Positions 1 to 12,646 of a stretch of DNA of 64,000 bases are shown here, piece by piece (positions within the stretch are counted from its first letter, which is position 1; each line of letters starts with the position of its first letter). Position numbers and translations under genes: made by a program. The notes beneath the pieces were generated by a model. It searched no databases. It saw nothing but the letters and a program-made list of their open reading frames with translations, and was not told where the DNA came from. Source of the DNA: Pegea sp. RAD2-039. Its lineage: Eukaryota > Chordata > Thaliacea > Salpida > Salpidae. The stretch lies in NCBI GenBank assembly GCA_034620365.1, contig JAQGEQ010000165.1, forward strand, positions 239,186 through 303,185, written 5' to 3'.

Positions 1-1672
1 TAGATTTGAAGATATTGTATAAAGGTTGAGTTTTCTTACAGCAATATCTTATGAGATAAAACTAACCTTATAAACTTTAAGAGGTAAAAAAAAATTTTGT
101 TGGACTTTTATTTGAATATTTTTATTCTGCATCTTTTAAACTTTAAGAGAGTTTAAATGAAGTTTTTATTGAACCTGTTGTTTTTTATATTAATATTAAA
201 ATTATTATAAAATTACAGATAGTTAATATTTATAATAAAAAGGCATAATTACCAGATAAATAGTTCAAGTATCACCTTACACCATTTTTAGGACTTAATC
301 AATATAAATAAAAAGTTTGTAACTTCTTACTAGAAGTTAAATTAAAATATCAAGTAATCTCTATTTTTGTAACCAAAATAATAAGAATACAAGACATAAG
401 ATGAAATTTTAGAGAAAAGAGCCCACACTATTCTTAGATAACTTGGAGCAAGATAAGATATCTGACATATTTAAGCTTTTTCGACCTCTTAGTTTAGTTT
501 TGACGTTTCTTTTTATAATCTCTTTAGAAAAATTACTTCTAAAAAAGTTTTTAAAAATGAAATTATTTTCATTAATTATAGTGAAATTATTTGAATTAAT
601 GCTAACTAAAGAAGCATCTAACAGTCAAAAGTAAAATGTAGCTTCTTTTTATCCTTACTAAGGAGCATAAGACTTGTTCAATTGTTTGAAAAGCTAAAAA
701 TCTTTTACGTTCTTGTTTTTTATTAAGTATCTTGCAGAAATTTTCAGCAAAAAGTAATTTTTTTAGTAATTATACTTATATACCATTTTAATAAGAAAGA
801 CAAAAAAGGTTCCCTAATGTATTTCATTATCACAAAGGAAGTTAATTATATATGCTTATAAAAAAAAATTAAGTAATTTATTCTATAATACTTTGATTTA
901 TTTTTTTAAATATTGTAAATATTCTAGAGTTTGTTTTAAAAAACGACTTTTATTTTTTTTTAATTGGTAACGTGAGATCATATGACAACAAAAATCAATA
1001 GATATATGAAAACAACAACCTATTTATCTATTTTCTACAATTACGTATCTTGTAATTCAGTTATAGTTATTTTTTCAAATATTTACAAAATTTTGATATA
1101 AATAATGAGCGTTCGTTTATTTTTAATTTTTTTAATTTCAAACAAGTTATAACATTATGAATTAATCAAGTAATGTGTTTCTTTTTATTAAAAGTTTTAT
1201 TTTTAATTATACCAATATATATCTTGTATTCTAACTTTGATTAAAGTATTTCTAAGTAATAAAAGTTTTTTAAATTATTTATTTAGAATAAATAGATAAT
1301 AATTTGTAGATTTAGTTTAACTTTTTAGTATTTTTTACAGAAAATTTTAATTTTAAATAAAGAATTAATTTAATAACTTTACTATAATATAAAATAATGT
1401 TTTTTTATGAAGAAAACAATTTTAATTTAGTTTTTAAATTAAAGTATAAAAAGAGAACTTTTGCAATTAAATATTTATTATTCTTATTTTCAACTATATT
1501 TATTTCTTATAATAATCAGAACTTATTTTCAAACATTAAAAAAATCGATTTTTATTAACTTGAAATAATATTTTAGTTTTTATATCATTTAAATGTTCAA
1601 TATTTTCCACAGAATTTCAGTAGTTTTAAATTTGAATATTTTTGTCTGTTTTGTTTCAACCCTTGTCTCAGA
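1..1672. other. AT-rich intergenic sequence
   Basis: Very AT-rich DNA with homopolymer runs. The only open frame (443-634) has no recognisable motif and the composition of its surroundings, so I do not call it. A pyrimidine tract ending in CAG lies just before the GABARAP start codon and may be the acceptor of a 5'UTR intron. Confidence 0.6.
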
Positions 1673-2026
1673 ATGAAGTGGGAATTTAAGGAAGATCATA
1701 CTTTTGAACACCGGCTAAAAGAATCTCAAAAAATTAAGGAGAAATACCCGAATAGGATTCCTGTTATCGTTGAAAAAGCTGAAAGAGCTGTAATATCTGA
1801 CATTGATAAACGAAAGTATCTTGTTCCTGCTGATATTTCTATAGCCCAATTAATGTTGATAGTAAGAAAACGTATAGATCTAGCACCAGAAGAAGCAATG
1901 TTTCTGTTTGTAAATAAAGTTGTCCCAAGTTCTACTTCAACATTAGGAGAAATTTATGCACAACACAGTGATGACGACGGTTTTCTTTATGTTGCTTACA
2001 GTGGCGAAAGCACTTTTGGAAATTAA
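1673..2026 (+). CDS. GABARAP: GABARAP-subfamily Atg8 ubiquitin-like protein
   Basis: Complete single-exon frame of 117 residues, the usual Atg8/GABARAP length. Two N-terminal helices (MKWEFKEDHTFEHR...) are followed by the ubiquitin-like fold with the family signatures EKYPNRIPVIVEK, DKRKYLVPADISI and LFVNKVVPSSTSTLGEIY. The C-terminus reads AYSGESTFGN, so the lipidation glycine is followed by one residue that an ATG4 protease would remove. In the family this exposes the glycine for coupling to phosphatidylethanolamine, and the protein then acts in autophagosome growth and cargo receptor binding. The match is to GABARAP rather than LC3 by length and N-terminus. The start is the only in-frame Met. 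It is clearly less AT-rich than the flanks. No introns interrupt the coding part. Confidence 0.95.
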   Translation: MKWEFKEDHTFEHRLKESQKIKEKYPNRIPVIVEKAERAVISDIDKRKYLVPADISIAQLMLIVRKRIDLAPEEAMFLFVNKVVPSSTSTLGEIYAQHSDDDGFLYVAYSGESTFGN

Positions 2027-4137
2027 GTTTTCTTCTCATTTATTATATTCTTTCTCTTTATAATTGTAATAGAACTGGATAATTATTACTCTCAAAAGAC
2101 AATAACTTGCATGATTTTTCTACTTGTGTTTTGGTCATTACTATTGTAAGCCATTTTTGTGTACTCCTTTTAATTAATTGGTTTTGCTTCTTACTTTTTA
2201 TATCCTTGGCACCCTTACCCGTTTGTTTCTGCATGAATATGCAACAAGGTTTACTAGTTTTGTAAAACTTCTGATTCAAACTTTGTGTTGCTTGCCAGTA
2301 GAAGCATAATAAACTGTGCTATAATAAATATAGAGAAAAATTTAATTCTAAAGGACTAATATTCAGTAAAAAATTTGCTAAATTTGAATCGTAATTTCTC
2401 TTTAAATGAAGTCATCAAAGCTGTTTTTGCAAACTAGCATAATTTGAAAGGTTCAAAATATTTGTTTTTCTGGCTTGGTTTTGAAAAACAAACCCGTGAT
2501 GCCAGTTGATAATGTTAAAGCACTTCTTATTGTAATTTGTTTTTTACATGATATTAATATACAAACTTACAAAAAAACAAGCTTAATGTATTTAAACATT
2601 TCATTCAAATCATTTTAAACTTACTGAAAGGTCATTTGAAATCAACAATTAATCTTTTAAACTATTTGTGAATTTTGAATATGAGTTTTAATAACTTATC
2701 AAAATATTAGATGATGATTAAGATGACTGTTTTGTAAACATGATGAAGTTATGATGATATTACAAGACAGTGACGCATTAAAAATGATTATTGTTTTGTA
2801 CAACAGGAAATTATGAAAGTTACCACTTATATAAAAATATTTATTAGTTTAATCTACACAAGTGCAGAAAATAAAACAACTTCCAAAGTGATGATATACA
2901 AGTTTAGATTATAATCAAATCAAATTAACTGCCTACGAAATTCCAAAGATATTTCTTAGTATATAATAAAAGATATAAATGTTTTGCGGCCAGATTTTCC
3001 ACAGGGCGTTACCAGGTAGGCAAGTACTGACGTGCTGCCAAATATCTTTTATAAAATTAAGGTTTGTATTGAGGATGGAAATTTTATAAAAGAATTGCTG
3101 AAGAAAATAAAAAGCCCTCTTACTTTAATTTTGTGGTCTGAAATATATTAGAACTGAATTCTGTTAAAGGTCAATTGTGTAGATTGTTTAAAACTTTAAA
3201 ACATTTTTCAAGTTAACGAATCATTATAAAATTACATTTATAAGAACTCTACCACAAAATAAACTTTAAAACAAAATCTATTTGTTAAAATTCATCAGTT
3301 AGACTATAAAGATTAAATCAGTACTATCTGTAGTATATGTATAAAAAAAATTAAGTCGGAAACTAGAAAAAAGTCTTTAATAATTGTGGTTTTGTTTAAT
3401 TTGAAATCATTAACTTTAGGTTAGCAGAAGAATTGTAAGAAAGTGTTTCAAACCAATGAAAATATTGCCAAAAAAGTGATAGATTAGTTTTATATTTAAG
3501 TCAATGATAATTGTTTTAAAGTATTTATAATTGTAATAAAAGTTTGATTCTTCGGAATGTAGTTTTTCTGTGTTTGTTTTAATTATTAAGAATTTTTCTT
3601 AATTAAAAGATGTGTTTAAAAATTATCCATAATAACATCATTTTACTATAAGCAGTTAAATAATGTTTATAAACGACAAGAAAAAGTCCATAAGAAACCC
3701 GGGTAGAAAGGTCTTGTTAGTCTGGTTGATGACAATACTTCTACGAGACACAAAACTCCGAATTTAAAGCCAGATTTGGAGTCTCGTAGGCAGTTCGTCA
3801 CTGTACGCCGGGCGCAGCTGCATCAGTCGGTTTGTTTCACTGCATAACCTTGTTGGCGTAGAGATTGAAATTCTGCAATCAACTGGCTTACAGCATATGA
3901 CCGTTCACTGCCAAATAGGCCAGGCTACTACTATTAGCATTTTTATGTAAATATAAATAATTTAATCATTTAAATTTTGATTTATTTAGAGTTTAATTAG
4001 ATCAGAATAGTCTTTGCCACGTTCTTAGGTAGTAAATCAACTTTCGAATATTAATAAAAAGCCATTTTGTCAGTTTGTTATTGAATTACTGCTTTAGCTG
4101 AGTAATACTTGCTACACAAGTTTGCAAAAGCAAAAAA
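2027..4137. other. Intergenic region
   Basis: Mostly AT-rich, with no supported coding exon. A small minus frame at 2058-2279 overlaps the probable GABARAP 3'UTR and shows no family signature. Two GC-richer patches stand out, at about 2985-3050 and 3700-3945. The second is listed separately. Confidence 0.5.
3700..3945. other. GC-richer island with a hairpin, possible structured RNA
   Basis: A stretch of about 245 nt clearly richer in GC than its surroundings and without a coding frame. It holds an inverted repeat: CTACGAGAC near 3752 pairs exactly with GTCTCGTAG near 3782, and the inner arms ACTCC and GGAGT extend the stem. A motif resembling a C box (TGATGAC) lies upstream near 3727. I compared it by eye with U1-U6, U3, SRP, 7SK and RNase P/MRP and saw no match. 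It could be an unrecognised non-coding RNA gene or an old mobile element remnant. Confidence 0.3.
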
Positions 4138-5382
4138 ATGTTTTTTTATTTTTGGAGATTATTACTGAGCATTAAACATTTAGTGTTTTTAGTAACTAGG
4201 AAATTCAGAAAAGCTTTATGGTTCGTAAATATTTATTTTTTATAATCTAAAACTTTATACAAATATGTTAAAATTATTTGTTTAATATACAATTAAATAT
4301 TATTAATTAATTTTATTAGTTATTTATATTTCGAATATATTTAGAAGATTTATTTTTTAAACTAATTTTTAAAACACTAAAGTTAGATTGGTTGAAAATA
4401 TTGATTTAAATTCTTTGGTAGCTGTTTTCGAAGTAAAAAAGAGATTAATGAAGACGATGTGATTTTCGAAGTAAAAATTGTTTCAACGAATCAACATCAA
4501 AATGCAGAAAAACTTTCAGAAAATAATTTCATTCAACAAAACTATTCGCCTCAAACTTCACATTGGAACGAAGAAGATTGGAAAGATTGGAATTCAGTGA
4601 ATCAAGAAGAAGAGAAAGGTTTTTATGAAAGTTTTGCTTAAACTATAAAAAATCAGTTTTAATCGCAGATTTTTTGAAATAATTTTTGTACTTTTATCAC
4701 AAAAGTTAATATGAAGAAAGTCTGGATCAAGTAGTTGTTGATAAATAATCTAAGAAGCAAATAAACTAAAAAGATTTCTAATTAACTTCCTTCACGTTTA
4801 CAATAAATAAATGTTTTGATTTTGAACTTTTCTTTTTCTATTTTTCTTCAAGTAAAATCATGAATTAAAATAGAATCTAAAATTTATTTTCCAGAAGAAG
4901 CAGAAGAAGAAGTTGATTACTTCGCCGACATGGAACCCAACGTTACCATCAAAAAGGTCGTCTCTTTCATGAGGACTTCTTCTCTAAAACTTTTTTTGAA
5001 ATTCAGGTTTTGGTGAAAACAAAAGATGAATCGAGACACAAATCCGACATCTTACAAGTAGATGACATAGCACAACTTGCTACATCAGTTAGTCTTCATC
5101 TTGTGTGTCTTTGACATCAATTTTGTGTCTTTACATCAACAGGCGGAGCTTTCAACTTGGGATGAATCTGGGAACATTGGAGGTTGGCTGGAGGAAGATT
5201 TATCAATTGACGACATTAATGAAGATCAGGTTCTTGCATCCTTCAATCTCATGATTATATGAAGACTTTTTCTGCAGATAATTCGCGAAGCGAGAGAACA
5301 AAGACGCAGTGAAAGAAGACTTCGAAGTCAGAACAAAACTGAAAAGAATTCGAAACGGAAATTAGCTTCGAAATTAAACTGA
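4138..5382 (+). CDS. EBAG9: EBAG9/RCAS1-like Golgi membrane protein
   Basis: Reconstructed from six exons with matching phases: 4138-4220, 4422-4618, 4895-4956, about 5007-5088, about 5142-5228 and about 5279-5382. The first exon encodes a short hydrophobic N-terminus (MFFYFWRLLLSIKHLVFLV...) followed by basic residues and a CC pair, as in the N-terminal membrane anchor of EBAG9. Next come the family's acidic/tryptophan motif (HWNEEDWKDW), the DYFADMEP block, the STWDESGN...GWLEED block, and a charged coiled-coil tail (IIREAREQRRSERRLR) ending at a TGA. Known EBAG9 is a Golgi protein that modulates secretory vesicle release and glycan assembly. The 4220 donor is a weak GTTCGT, chosen because it alone keeps phase. 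Identity rests on block order rather than overall similarity, which is modest. Confidence 0.75.
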
Positions 5383-5819
5383 AATTTTTGTCACGTGACA
5401 ACCAAATATCTCGCTGAGATTATCGATTAACCAGAAGCTGCTCTCAAGCTCGTATCTAGGAGGTTTTATGACGTCCTTATAAGCATCGTTTTGATGTTTC
5501 CCGAATACCTTTGTCGTAATCTTTTGTTAAAATGAAATATTTATTAGGATTTTCGTTTTACAGTCACAACAACTTCAAACTTTTTGTTTTTCTGCAGCAC
5601 GTTTCTATTTTTGAAAATTTATCATCAAAATCAGCAGTTTATGTCGCTTATGTCGCAGAAAACTTCATTTTTTTGGTTTGCCACAAAAATTGATGTAAAA
5701 AAATCTTAAATACACATCGATTGAAACCTGATTTAAAAAAAGATTGAAAAATTTCCGTTTAATTATTCTTTTATGATATTATGATCGATTGAAAAGGTTT
5801 AATAGATATTTAATAAAAA

Positions 5820-6359
5820 TTAGAAAATTAAATACGAAGATAGGCAGGAAACAAGAAAGAAATTGAATCGTCCAATCAGAGCGCCGCACACAACATCAGA
5901 AACATAATGACGAGACAACATGACTCTACTGATAGAAACACAAACACACCAAGCTGACACAATCAGTTGAAGTAAGAATGTAGAGTTAAAGACATTAATC
6001 ATAAAATAAAGAATATAAATAACTCGAGTTGTATGTCCTGATGGAAAAGAATATGAATCAACTGAAATCATGTAACTCTTTGTATCATTTTGTTGAGGTC
6101 TTGGACGTCTAATAGAGTATTTCAAAGATCCAACTATAATAAGATCAGTTATTAAGCCAACGACAAAAACAGTTATATTAGTTTTGCTGACATCATCCAC
6201 TTTAATCATGTACAAGTAGAAAGAGATGAAAAACCAAATTATTCCATTTCCAGAAAGTTCCAGAGCCACTAGTAAAAACTTGATCAAAGTTAATTGAGAG
6301 AAAGTTGTTAATTTCCGAGATATCAGAATATCCAAAGCTTTAATAGTCTTTAGCATCAC
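5820..6359 (-). CDS. PLPP6: PAP2-family lipid phosphatase, PLPP6-like
   Basis: Uninterrupted 179-residue frame with several membrane segments. All three motifs of the PAP2 superfamily are present in order: KYSIRRPRP (C1) near residue 80, SFPSGHTTR (C2) near 105, and SRVMLSRHYVSD (C3) near 143. The catalytic histidines and the arginines that hold phosphate are intact. The block SVDSYSFPSGH and the spacing fit PLPP6 (polyisoprenoid diphosphate phosphatase, acting on presqualene and isoprenoid diphosphates in the ER/nuclear envelope) better than the longer lipid phosphate phosphatases. Stop codons lie directly upstream of the chosen Met. The C-terminus is somewhat shorter than in vertebrate PLPP6. 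Confidence 0.88.
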   Translation of the reverse strand: MMLKTIKALDILISRKLTTFSQLTLIKFLLVALELSGNGIIWFFISFYLYMIKVDDVSKTNITVFVVGLITDLIIVGSLKYSIRRPRPQQNDTKSYMISVDSYSFPSGHTTRVIYILYFMINVFNSTFLLQLIVSAWCVCVSISRVMLSRHYVSDVVCGALIGRFNFFLVSCLSSYLIF

Positions 6360-8948
6360 TATTAGAGTTGTTGATGGAATATTTTGATCTAAAAAAACAT
6401 CTCATTAATTATGTGTAAAAGTCGTAGATAGAAATGATTAAAAGTTCTAATTCATTTTTTAAATATATTATCAACATAAATAAAACTTTATTAAAAAAAA
6501 CTAACAAATAATCAATAAGAAAATTGAAACAAGTTTAAGTTTTCTAATAATAAAATTACTTCATGCTAAAATTAAATAAATTAACCTTATTATCTGGTAA
6601 TAAAATCTAATAATCATTCATAAAAATAGAAATTTTTAAGGTTAAAGTCTTCATTAGTATCCAAAATTAAAACAAAAAAAGTTTATAGAGGTAAGAATCA
6701 ACATGTTATTAAAAAGTTATAAAAATATCATTCACCAAGATAAGTTTAAAACTACCAAATAAAAGACAAAAAGAACTTCTATAAGATTATATTTTGAATT
6801 TTATAAAAAAATATTTGAGAAAAACTATTTTAAAACTTTAAATTCAAATTGTTTTTATTCAAAATCTTTTTATGTAGATGAAAACTTTAATGTTGAAATT
6901 ATTTTATCAAGCTCTAAGCTGACTTTAGATCTCAAAGAAAAATTAAATCAACAACTTTTCAGTCACCTAAAAAAGTGAACAAATTTTCAAGTAGACGAAA
7001 TAGGAAACATATCTTTATTTACAAAAGACAAATAAATAGTTAAAAACATTTTTTTTCGTGATTATTTACAAATGATAACAAAAGAAACACAATAATAATA
7101 GATTATTTAACTGTAAACAAAATTGAATGAAACAATAACATCGAAAACTTACTTTTAGATTTATAATTTTTAGCTTGTGGCATTTCTTTACAAATAAAAA
7201 GATAAAATCGTTTAAGAAATAAATTAGAGAAAAAAGCTTCAGTTGCATTTAAATCTAAAGAAATTTGTAATTTTAATTTATTTGCATTATTCAATGTTCA
7301 GCATTCAGAATTGATAGTAAGATTCAGCTGGTATTTAATTAACACTTTTAAAATAAAGAATATTATATTATTTATATATTGGGGTAAAAAACAAATGTTT
7401 CTTTGCTAAAAAAAATACCTTGTTTTAAATAAAAAATTATGATATTTAAGATATAAGAATTTATAAATAATATAATATTTAGTATATTTTTTATTAATAA
7501 TAATAGAAGCTTTTATTTTATGTGTTATAATAAACATATTTTATTATTTCAAATAAACAATTTTTTCTTTTGAAATTTTAACTTTGTGATTTAAACACTT
7601 TGTGATAACAATAAACAAAATTTTAAGCTTACAACCAAACAAAATTTTAAGCTTACAACCAAACTTGGTAAAGTAATAATTCCCGATTTATGTATAAATT
7701 TGATAAAATATGATCTAATACTTATTACAATACAGCTTCAGCAAAATATTCAGCAAAACTGAATAAAATTGTTGAAAATATAACAAAATTTTGACTTTAT
7801 TGTAAAGAATTAATGTAAATTGACTGCTTTTTGAAGAGTATTCTTCAATTCTAAGTTTAAAATCTATTGTCCTCTTGAAATAGTCATAAAATATGGGAAT
7901 AACAGAGATAATTTGATAGATAAAGAGCAACCACAAAGAGATGGGAGACCATATTCGATTAAAAATAATTGTTTGAAAGTATATATAAGATGAATGAAGA
8001 AATAAATTGAAATAAGTTTGTAAGATAAAAGTTCAAATATACCTTTAAAAATATTGTAATAATTTGAATGTAAAGCTTTTCACATTTGTATCTTGGGATA
8101 TTTAAGAAATATATTTTCAGGTATTTAAGATATCATTTAAAATATTTCACAGCCAACAAGCTTTTATTAATTAGAAGAAATTGACTTTTTGAAATTATCT
8201 GAAATATTCATTTTAACTTTTTCAAACTATTTATATTATTCTAATCAATTAAAATTTCTTTCTATAAAGTTTTAATTTCTTTGCTTTTATCACTGACTTT
8301 TTAAAACTTTATTTTTATTCTCTCAAATGGCAAACTACTAATAGTTGCAAAACACAACTAGTTTCTGCTGGCTAATTATCATTTGGTTACTTTTATTTAG
8401 CTATAGATCAAATAGAAAAGTTATTTAATAAATATATGAAGGTCAAATTTGAATATTAACTTATGCAGTAAATAATAAAATATAAATTGTTGTTGTAGTC
8501 CAGAAGTTGTGTTCTTCAGAAAGACAAATGATACAAAACTACTAGAAACTGATAAATAGTTTTTTATCTACTCTAATAATGAACTTTTTAAAAAACTTGT
8601 AGAAAATTAAAAATATTATTTAATTATCGAAAAAATATAATTTTTATATTAAATAAAAATTTATTGTTTTCAAATATATCAGTTAGTTTAAAAATAGCTT
8701 CAAAACCAACCAGTTTCGTATTAGAAACGACTGTTCTATCTTTATCACAAAGTTATTTTTAATTATTACCGACATTTAAATCTAAACAATTAAGTAGATC
8801 ATTTTACAAACAAGAATTTCGTATTTTTTAGCTTCAAAGAACCATTCAAAATCGTCTCTTTTTGTATTTTGTTTGAAAATTATAGATGAGTATAAATCAA
8901 TTGAGTGACAAAATGTTAAAATGCCACAAAAGTTCAAAGTACGTATGT
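6360..8948. other. AT-rich intergenic sequence
   Basis: About 2.6 kb of AT-rich DNA. Short frames at 7066-7294 and 7715-7936 are low-complexity, overlap one another, and have neither splice support nor known motifs. A small direct repeat (AAACAAAATTTTAAGCTTAC) occurs twice near 7615-7660. Confidence 0.5.
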
Positions 8949-11325
8949 TCATCGCGACATTGATACAAGCGACATAACTTTCATCGAAGATGAAGAAGCA
9001 GTCAGAGAGACATCAGTATGAAATCTTCTGATCGCGACGCAACCATGGTAACAACAGGGTCGCGGCATCTTGTCAATTCTTTCTAATTTAGCTGTTCTAG
9101 GATTGAAACGATGAACTGCATCACTTGCTTCATTTCCTTCGCCTTTCCCGCCTAAATTATCAAATCAATTTAAAGATTTGAGATCAATTAACAAGTGACC
9201 TGTGATGTACAACATTCCACCACATGCTGTAACTCCACAGCTTCCCAATTTGTCGAGATCAACTTGATATTCTTTCCATTCATCCACAGAAGGATCGAAA
9301 CAGTTGATACTCTTGAATACCGAACCTTCAAAACATTTTCATCAATTCCTAATCTTCTAATCTTATAATCCAACAAACCAATCACATAAATCCGTCCTTC
9401 AGAAGTGGCAGCGGATAAAAACTTGCCAGGGATGAAAGGTATTGGACCTCTATAAGTCCAACTAGCTGCATCAGGATCATAACATTGAACCTTCATAAAA
9501 ATCGAACAGCTGTTAGACACGTGACGTAATCGCGTGCAAATAGCTCATTGAGTGTGACGTCACCTTCACAGTCTGATCTTCATCAGTTCCGCTTCCAATC
9601 ACAAATAACTTCCCGTTGCATGACGCGATCGCCGGCCAACAAACAGCTCTCAAAAGCGGCGAAATTTCCTGCCAAGAATTCGAAAAGCTAAAGAGAAACA
9701 ATGACGTCATGACAGCAGCGAATTATCGCGATGACGTCACACCCACTTATCGTAACGCTCCACATTTTTCAATTTACTTTTTCCATCAAATCCACCGACA
9801 CAATACACGTGACCACCCATCGAGTGCATACGATGCCGCCATCTGCCCCGGACCAGACTGGCCACCTTGACCCAGTTGTCCAGATGCGACTAGTTGAAGT
9901 ACAATTACTAAACGCTTCGAAATATTTTGATGAGAAACCTGATAGAGCCAAACATCTTTGGAATGGATTCGACCTCCGCTGACAATGATCGAGTTCCGAT
10001 AAGCGGCGACGGCGTATTCCGACTTGGTGAACGCGGGAAGTTTAGCGAGCGATGACCACTCATGTGTGACGGGATCGTATGCTTCCACATACGGCATGTT
10101 GTATCCTCCGATCCGATCACAACCTCCAACTACTACTACAGCAGATGTACATCCAGTCGAACGTCGCGGTTGTGTCCGTACGCTGTTGATTTCATCGCCT
10201 GTTGATACGTCACAGTCGTGATGTGAGTGATGACGTCATCAGGAGGATGTTCACCCAGGATGTGATATTTTCTGGTTTCTTGAAGAAGAGCTTGACAAGC
10301 GGGATTACCGACGACGTTTTCGTCACTTTCAATATTCATCACGAAGTAAGTGGGATGAATGAGAGGTAGTCTGACGTAATTGAGAAGATCGGGAAGATCT
10401 ACGATCCTGTGGAGGTAGGGATCGAGAAAGAGCGAGATTTATGAACACAACGCCACCTGGTGGCTGAATCAAACATCACCCATCTCTTCACTGCTTCATA
10501 AACGATTTCTTCTCGCGGAATATTGATGTCGTCATTATCGATGTATCGCGTCACATGATCACGTGATAACTCCAAGAATTCTTCGTGCTGAAGATGAAGT
10601 GATGAGTTGTGACCACTAGATGTCGTTAATTTACCTCCACAACTTCAGAGAATCTTTCAAAGATCATAGAAGATGCTCTTTTGAAGAGAGTGGTTAAGGA
10701 GTGAGCTTCAGCGAAAGACTTCATTCCGATACAGTTGCAGGGGTCCAGTTGTGTCTCGAGAAACTTCGTGCACGCCCCACTGAGCGCAGTGATCTGATTT
10801 CAAAGATCTCTAAGCAAATCTCAACAACAACAAGAAGATGTTGAGACCTGGAAGAGATTGGCGGCTTCGAGAAGTTGCTGGACGTTCTCGCAGTTGATGG
10901 TCACTTGAGATGAGTAAAGATACTTCAAAAGAAGTTCCATGACGTCAGGTTGCATTCCGCTGATCTGAACAACCATCTCTCGCGACTCCTTGTGGTCGTT
11001 CGTGAACATCGCTTCAAAATACTTGCTCCCTGAAAAGCTCTTTAACATCTCGAAGTCTTGCGAAGATCAAATCACCTGCAACTAGCACCGCGCGGTGGCA
11101 GGGGAATTCCCTGTTTCCAGTCGATAGTATGACGTCAGTGAAAAGACCGCGATGACGCAGTTTGTTAAAACATTTCAGGACTTGAATTGGATGCTTCTGA
11201 TTGGTGAATTCACAGATTTCTTTCTCTTCTTTAGTCACTTCTTTTTTTGTTGCCATGGCAACGTTTTTAACGATTAGTGGATTGACGCTTACCAAGGAAT
11301 TGGATCTACGTAACCTTAAAGGCAT
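8949..11325 (-). CDS. Kelch-like BTB-BACK-Kelch protein (probable Cullin-3 adaptor)
   Basis: Multi-exon gene read from 11325 down to a stop at 8949. Exon 1 begins the BTB domain (FNKLRHRGLFTDVIL...FPCHRAVLVAG). A 46-nt intron (11030-11075) joins it to SKYFEAMFTNDHKESRE and the rest of BTB (LLKYLYSSQVTI, VQQLLEAANLFQ). A second short intron leads to the BACK domain (CTKFLETQLDPCNCIGMKSFAEAH). Kelch repeats follow in several exons between about 8949 and 10340, with YDP, GG and W positions (for example YDPVTHEWSSLAKL, SGGRI). The last exon is joined by a 50-nt intron through ITG|GKGEGNEA and encodes the final blade. In this family BTB/BACK bind Cullin-3 and Kelch binds the substrate to be ubiquitinated. 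I cannot assign a specific KLHL orthologue. The junctions between the middle Kelch exons were only partly traced. Confidence 0.85.
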
Positions 11326-12646
11326 GCCACTCTGACGTCATTAACGCGATTCTCTTATAATTCTTCTTGAAAAGAAATAAAGATTAAAATCAAAGTTGAA
11401 AATTAAACTAAAAAAATGTTTTGGAGCCAAAAACATCGCTTCTAGATGCGATGACGTCAGAAAAACATCTTTAATTTACGTTTTGTTAATCTGAACCTTT
11501 TTTTATTTTTAGAGATTTTATGAAGACTTTAAAAACAAGTTTTTTGTTCAAATTCAAAAGTTTTTTTTACAACTGAAAACTTTATTACCGAAAAATTGAT
11601 TTTTTGGCTGAAAAAAAAAAACTGAATAAAAATAACTTTCCTGAAATTCAATTTGAATTAAAAACATTTTTCTAATTTCTTCCAAGGAAATTAAAAAACT
11701 TAAAATTAGTTTCAGATAAAGAATAAATATAAATAAATTAAATCAAATTTAAAAGTAAAGTATTAATATGATATGTTGTGATGTAGAAACATATTTTTCT
11801 ATACCCTCAGGGAAAAGATGTCTGGTTTTATTTCTATTTAAGCCCACTGCGGCAAATACTTGCTTCTTTCTCATCTGTTTAGTTTTAACTTAACCAAAAA
11901 TATCAAATTCTCCTTCTACTTTCATATTTCTTTCGATATTTCACTTTTTTCACTGAAAAGAAGTTTTAGGTTTTCTTCTGAAAAGAAACCTGATAATTTT
12001 CTGTTTAAAAACAATTTGTTGGTGGCTAGAAAGTATTTGAAAATTTGCAAAATCTAATTAAGAATAAAACTTTTTATTGTTTTACTGAATTAAATTAATT
12101 AAGTTTATGATGTAAGAAGTAGAGTTTATCTTTTCTTGTTTCATGCCAAATTACAAAAGAGTTTAATTTTTCTTGTTTCATGCCAAATTACAAAAGAGTT
12201 TAATTTTTCTTGTTTCATGCCAAATTACAAAAGAGTTTATCTTTTTTCTCTCAGTTTTAAATTCGAAGAAATTTTTTTCACGAATTATAAGTTTGACAAA
12301 TTAAGAAAAAAGATTATTCTATAAGATACAAAAAAGTTAAACAAAATTAATTAAATAAATCAAAAAGCAAATTGCTAGATACAATAAAATGATTTCAAAT
12401 CAAAACATTCCCACATATAGTTTTTGATTTAATTTATTTTGTTGTCCAAAATACTTAAAGGAAATAAAATGAATCAAAGCTAAATTTTGCTTTCAATAAA
12501 AATTAAATTTTATTCAAATATTGATTTTATTCAACAAATTTTGCTGCAAACTTTGAAAAATATGTAAATATCTAAAAACATATTTCAGAAAAATTTTCAT
12601 TTTTAATAATAGAAGGTAGTGAAGTCCAAAAGGAAAATGTTTAAGA
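11326..12646. other. AT-rich intergenic sequence
   Basis: No supported gene. Open frames at 11860-12057 and 12136-12324 are phenylalanine-rich readings of AT-rich DNA, and the second lies over a tandem repeat listed separately. Confidence 0.5.
12125..12240. repeat. 37-bp tandem repeat, three copies
   Basis: Three nearly perfect copies of a 37-bp unit containing CTTGTTTCATGCCAAATTAC, followed by a partial copy that decays into poly-T. It lies in the spacer upstream of the end of the SLC7 gene and has no evident coding role. Confidence 0.9.

Noticed and set aside
3700..3945. RNase P, MRP, SRP, U3 or spliceosomal RNA identity for the GC-rich island
   Set aside because: No conserved core blocks of these RNAs could be matched by eye, so I keep it only as an unidentified structured island.
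9616..10221. Plus-strand frames over the Kelch exons
   Set aside because: Antisense shadows; the minus strand carries Kelch repeats and splice sites.
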